47,449 nt of DNA, from contig CAMLIZ010000010.1 in the NCBI GenBank assembly GCA_946480245.1, positions 1-47,449 on the forward strand, given 5' to 3'. A program made the translations under genes and the position numbers. Of the stretch, positions 43,226-47,449 are shown piece after piece. The stretch is from an uncultured Pseudomonadota bacterium. Its GTDB lineage: Bacteria > Pseudomonadota > Gammaproteobacteria > Burkholderiales > Burkholderiaceae. The stretch's first letter is position 1. The number at the start of each line of letters is the position of its first letter. A model generated the notes under the pieces. That model was not told the origin of the DNA and searched no databases. It worked only from the letters and a program-made list of their open reading frames with translations.

Positions 43226-46040
43226 ATGCGCCGCCGAGTTCCTGTGCCAACAGTTCCAGCACGCGCAGCACGTCGATCGGCTTGGTCCAGTAGGCGTCGA
43301 AGCCGGCCGCCATGGCAGCGTCGATCTGCTCGCGCATCGCGTCGGCCGAGAACGCGATGCAGCGCAGGCCAGCGGTCACCGGCTCCGCGCGCAGGCGCTC
43401 GATCACCTGGCGGCCGCTCATGTCGGGCAGGTTCATGTCGATCAGCAGCAGATCGGGCCGCTGCGCGCGCGCCAGCTCCAGCCCGCGCGATCCGTCCACC
43501 GCCACCTGCAGCGACCATTGCGGGCGCAGGCGGAACACCTCTTCCATCAGCACCACGTTGAGCGGCTCGTCCTCGATGTAGAGCACCCGCCGCTGAGGCG
43601 GGGCAGGCGCCAATGCGGGCGCCAGCCCGCCCGGGCTCGTCTTTTCCGGCGTGGCCCCGCCGGCCGCGTCGGCCACCCACAGCACCACCGTGAAGCGGCT
43701 GCCGCGGCCCGGGCTGCTGTCGACCTCGAGCCGGCCCTCCATGGCCAGCGTGAGTTCGCGCGCGATCACCAGCCCGAGCCCGGTGCCCTCCACGCGCCGG
43801 CGCTCGGCGCCGAGCCGGTTGAAGGGCTGGAACAGCTGGCTCAGCTGCAGCGAGTCGAGCCCGGCGCCTTCGTCCACCACCGACAGCTGCACGTGCGTGG
43901 CGTCGTCGTCCACGGCGAGCTGCACGGTGCCACCGGGGCGGTTGTACTTGATCGCGTTGGACAGCAGGTTCGTCAGCACCTGCTCCAGCGCGCGGCCGTC
44001 GGCCTGTACCCAGCAGGCCCGCGCGGGCGCGGGCGGCAACTGCACGCCGTGGCGCGCCGCCAGCGGCTGCAGCACGCGCAGCACGTCGGCGAGCACGGCG
44101 CTCGCGTTCACCGGCTGCAGCGGCAGATGAAAGTCCTGGCGCTCGATGCGCGTGAGGTCCAGCACCTCGTCGATCAGCTCCAGCAGGTGGCCGCCGGCGC
44201 GCTGCACGCCGGCCAGGCGTTGGCGCTGCTCGGGCGGCAGCGGCTGCTGCGTGTCCAGCCCCATCAGCTGCGCGAAGCCGAGGATGCTGTTCAGCGGCGT
44301 GCGCAGCTCATGGCTGACGCGCGACAGGAACTCGCTCTTGGCGTGATTGGCGCGCTCGGCGGCGTCCTTGTCGCGGCGCAGGCGTTCGTTGGCGATCTGC
44401 TCGCTGATGTCGCGGCAGGTGCCCAGCAGCGCCGCCACGCGGCCATGCGCGTCGGCGCGAGCGTGTGCGGCCAGTTCGAGGTGGCGCAGCGCGCCATCGG
44501 CGCCGGTGATGCGCACCCGGCCTTCGGTGTGGCCGCCGCTGCGCCAGGCGCGCTCCAGGCCGAGCCGGGCCTTGGCGCGGTCTTCCTCGTGCGCCATCGC
44601 CAGCCACTCGTCGAGCGCCAGCGGCGCATGCGGATGGGGCAGGCCGTGCGCGTGGCAGGCGCGGCGGTCGAGCGTGAGGCGGCCCTTGGCCAGGTCGATC
44701 TCCACCAGCCCGATGCCTGCCGCATCGGCCGCGCGTTCCCAGCGCGCCTCCGTGTCGCGCAGGGTCAGCTCGATCTGCTTGCGTTCGGTGATGTCGGCGG
44801 TGAAGCCGTGGAACAGGACGCTGCCGTCGGCCAGGCGCTCGGGCGAGGCGCGCGTGTCCAGCCAGCGCACGCTGCCGTCGTCGCGGACGATGCGGTACTC
44901 GCGCGTCCATGGCTGCACGTGCTGCACGGCCTGCTGCAGGCTGGCACGAAAGCCGGGCGCGTCGTCCGGGTGCAGCAGGCGCCACGGCACGTCGCTGTCG
45001 ACACCCTCGCCGCGCTCCAGCGGCGGCTCCACGCCGAACAGCGCATGCACGCCTTCGCTCACGTACACATAGCGGCCGCGGCCTTGCGCGTCCACCAGGT
45101 ACTGGAACAGCGCGCCCGGCAATTGCGACGACAGCTTGGCCAGCAGTTCGTGCTGCAGCTGCGCCTCACGCTCGGCGAGGATCTGCGCGGTGACATTGCG
45201 CGAGGTGCCGCGCCAGCCGCGGAACTGGCCATCGCTATCGAACACCGGCGTCGCGCTACGCGACACGTACAAGGTGCCGCGCGGCGTGTCCTTGGCGGTG
45301 ATCTCGCGCGCGAACGGCGTGTGCCGTGCCAGCACCGCATGCAGCCCGCCGCCGGGTGCCGACGTGCGGCCATGCATATCCAGGCGCGGTTCGTCGTCCA
45401 CGCGGCGCCCGATGCACTCGTGCGCCGCGATGCCGGTGACGGCCTCGAACTCGCCCGAGATCCAGCGGTAGCGCAGCGCCTCGTCGAGCTCCCACATCCA
45501 GTCGCCGGAGGCGCGCGCGAGGTCGTGCAGGCGCAGGCTCTGGGCCTGCAGCGAGTGTTGCAGCCGGCGCTCCGACAGCAGGTGCGCCGCGCTGCGCGCC
45601 AGGCTGCCGAGGGCGGCGCGCTGCGCTTCGGCCAGGCTGCGCGGGCGGGTGTCCATCACGCACAAGGTGCCGATCACGACGCCGTCGCAGCGCAGCGGCA
45701 CCCCTGCATAGAAGCGCACCCTGGGCGCCTGCATCACCAGAGGCAGCCGCGCGAAGCGCTCGTCCTGGCGGGCGTCGGGCACCTCGAGCAGGTCGTTGCC
45801 GGCCAGCGTGTGCTCGCAGAAGGCGCCTTCGCGCGCGGCTTCGGCCTGCTCCAGCCCGCGCCGCGCCTTGAACCAGTGGCGCCGGCTGTCGGCCAGCGAC
45901 AGCAGCGCGATCGGGCATTCGGTGATCGCGGCAGCGCAGTCGACCAGCGCGTCGAAGCTTCCCTCGGGCGGGCTGTCGAGCAGCCCCAGGGACTGCAGCA
46001 CTTGCAGTCGGGCGTGCTCGTCAGCGGTGGCGGAGCTCAT
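43224..46040 (-). CDS. hybrid sensor histidine kinase/response regulator (GAF-PAS-HisKA-HATPase-REC)
   Basis: A 938-residue soluble sensor kinase without membrane segments. The order is a GAF domain (about 20-160; FCEHTLAGNDLLEVPDARQDERF, FYAGVPLRCDGVVIGTLCVMD), three PAS/PAC units (about 170-290, 300-425, 430-550; the middle one has WTREYRIVRDDGSVRWLDTRASPE), and HisKA with H577 (SHELRTPLNSILGF). An HATPase domain (NLLSNAIKYNRPGG, EGTGLGLVIAREL) and a C-terminal receiver with D868 (LLIDMNLPDMSG) complete it. The attached receiver suggests a phosphorelay to an unlinked HPt protein or self-regulation. Signal unknown, probably cytoplasmic (redox, small ligand or light). It appears to be monocistronic, ending at the shared terminator. 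Confidence 0.93.
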   Translation of the reverse strand: MSSATADEHARLQVLQSLGLLDSPPEGSFDALVDCAAAITECPIALLSLADSRRHWFKARRGLEQAEAAREGAFCEHTLAGNDLLEVPDARQDERFARLPLVMQAPRVRFYAGVPLRCDGVVIGTLCVMDTRPRSLAEAQRAALGSLARSAAHLLSERRLQHSLQAQSLRLHDLARASGDWMWELDEALRYRWISGEFEAVTGIAAHECIGRRVDDEPRLDMHGRTSAPGGGLHAVLARHTPFAREITAKDTPRGTLYVSRSATPVFDSDGQFRGWRGTSRNVTAQILAEREAQLQHELLAKLSSQLPGALFQYLVDAQGRGRYVYVSEGVHALFGVEPPLERGEGVDSDVPWRLLHPDDAPGFRASLQQAVQHVQPWTREYRIVRDDGSVRWLDTRASPERLADGSVLFHGFTADITERKQIELTLRDTEARWERAADAAGIGLVEIDLAKGRLTLDRRACHAHGLPHPHAPLALDEWLAMAHEEDRAKARLGLERAWRSGGHTEGRVRITGADGALRHLELAAHARADAHGRVAALLGTCRDISEQIANERLRRDKDAAERANHAKSEFLSRVSHELRTPLNSILGFAQLMGLDTQQPLPPEQRQRLAGVQRAGGHLLELIDEVLDLTRIERQDFHLPLQPVNASAVLADVLRVLQPLAARHGVQLPPAPARACWVQADGRALEQVLTNLLSNAIKYNRPGGTVQLAVDDDATHVQLSVVDEGAGLDSLQLSQLFQPFNRLGAERRRVEGTGLGLVIARELTLAMEGRLEVDSSPGRGSRFTVVLWVADAAGGATPEKTSPGGLAPALAPAPPQRRVLYIEDEPLNVVLMEEVFRLRPQWSLQVAVDGSRGLELARAQRPDLLLIDMNLPDMSGRQVIERLRAEPVTAGLRCIAFSADAMREQIDAAMAAGFDAYWTKPIDVLRVLELLAQELGGA

Positions 46041-46146
46041 CCAGGAAGGAGCGCGGGCGCGAAGCGGCGAAGCCGCGGATTGTGCGGCATGCCCCGGTGC
46101 ACCTCAATCGGCATTCACGGCAGGCGCCGTGACGCAAGGCGCAGCC

Positions 46147-46752
46147 TCAGCCCTGCTGCAGCCGCCGCTCGACGAAATCGAGCCGGTCCTGGCCCCAGTA
46201 GATCTCGCCATCGATCACGTAGCTGGGGGCGCCGAACACGCCGGCATCGATCGCCTGCTGCGTGTCGGCCTCGTAGCGCTCCTGCACGTCCTGGCGCTGC
46301 GCGTCGTCGATGCGCGCGGCCGGCAGGTCCGCCTCGGCGAGGAGCTCGGCCAGCGTCCGTTCGTCGGCGATGTTGCGCTCCTCGGCCCATACCGCGCGCA
46401 TCACGTGTAGCGCCAGGCGCATCGCAGCTTCGCTGCCGTCGGCCCTGTCGACCGCGATGATCAGGCGCGCCGCATCGTCGCCGCTGACCGGAAAGAACTT
46501 GGGCTGCAGGTTGAGCGGCGCATGAAGCCAGGTGCTGAAGCGGCGCAGCTCCAGCAGCCGGTAGGCCTGGCGCTGCGGCGCCCGCTTGGCCAGCGGCAGC
46601 CCGCCCGAGACCGGGAACACCTTGCCGCCCAGGTCCACCGGCATCACCTTGATGCGTGCGTCGTGCGCGCGCGCGATGTCCCAGAAGCGCTGGTGGCCCA
46701 GGTAGGACCAGGGCGACTGCGGCGCGAAGTAGTAGTCGACCGTGAGGCTCAT
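46147..46752 (-). CDS. 2-hydroxychromene-2-carboxylate isomerase-like DsbA-family protein
   Basis: A 201-residue kappa-class GST/DsbA-fold protein. The N-terminus VDYYFAPQSPWSYLGHQRFWDIA carries the active-site serine in place of the DsbA CxxC, and the C-terminal signature AGVFGAPSYVIDGEIYWGQDRLDFVERRL is typical of HCCA isomerases. In naphthalene breakdown the enzyme isomerises 2-hydroxychromene-2-carboxylate using glutathione. Isolated copies like this one, with no aromatic-degradation genes nearby, may act on other aromatic or thiol substrates. It lies between the kinase and uvrA, about 75 bp downstream of uvrA on the same strand. Confidence 0.88.
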   Translation of the reverse strand: MSLTVDYYFAPQSPWSYLGHQRFWDIARAHDARIKVMPVDLGGKVFPVSGGLPLAKRAPQRQAYRLLELRRFSTWLHAPLNLQPKFFPVSGDDAARLIIAVDRADGSEAAMRLALHVMRAVWAEERNIADERTLAELLAEADLPAARIDDAQRQDVQERYEADTQQAIDAGVFGAPSYVIDGEIYWGQDRLDFVERRLQQG

Positions 46753-46826
46753 CGTGCAGACCCGGTGGTGGAAGGCCCGCGCACCTTAGCGCAATCACGT
46801 CGCGCATGCCGCCGCGGCGGCGGCGC

Positions 46827-47449
<623 letters not shown>

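Overview
The window is high-GC chromosomal DNA, most consistent with a betaproteobacterium of the order Burkholderiales (Rubrivivax/Leptothrix/Piscinibacter-like). This rests on gene content: TAXI-TRAP transporter genes, a lysine/alanine-rich SWIB protein, UPF0114, and a pbpC/alpha-2-macroglobulin pair. The species cannot be named from sequence alone. Genes run off both ends: an ABC substrate-binding protein on the left and uvrA on the right.

Left part (1-16773), ordinary chromosome. A partial sugar/glycerol-type ABC binding protein and a small unknown protein are followed by a TPR + TerC pair, the 3' remnant of nhaR, a UPF0114 membrane protein and an acyltransferase. Next comes an uptake locus: an RpiR-type regulator, a promoter with a perfect inverted repeat, a TAXI solute receptor, a fused TRAP permease, a class III aminotransferase and a carboxymuconolactone-decarboxylase-like protein. 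On the minus strand is a translationally coupled response regulator - histidine kinase - VIT/CCC1 transporter operon. A serine-hydrolase-like lipoprotein gene follows.

Centre (16783-33826), the most interesting region: a three-cassette array for type VI secretion (T6SS) phospholipase effectors. Cassette A has a full-length vgrG, a DUF4123 adaptor, two DUF3304 lipoproteins (putative immunity) and a DUF2235/Tle1-family lipase. Cassettes B and C have the same order but start with only a broken 3' stub of vgrG. B carries three DUF3304 genes and C carries one. The stubs are identical or nearly identical to the 3' end of the full vgrG until just before the last ~30 codons, where each has its own tip followed by its own DUF4123 gene. 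Both stubs carry frame-breaking internal deletions. The DUF3304 genes show recent tandem duplication (a 440-bp exact repeat) and a mosaic copy. Between A and B lies a decayed second copy of the 3' end of pbpC, whose intact copy flanks cassette C. I read the locus as an array in which recombination at the vgrG 3' end swaps in new adaptor/immunity/effector sets while older sets are kept downstream.

Right part (33827-47449): penicillin-binding protein 1C and a large alpha-2-macroglobulin with an intact thioester motif form a coupled minus-strand operon. They are followed by a 4-TM holin-like protein, a SWIB-domain protein with a histone-H1-like tail, a shared intrinsic terminator, a hybrid sensor kinase, a DsbA-type 2-hydroxychromene-2-carboxylate isomerase and the C-terminal end of uvrA. 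No rRNA, tRNA, CRISPR array or transposase gene was recognised.
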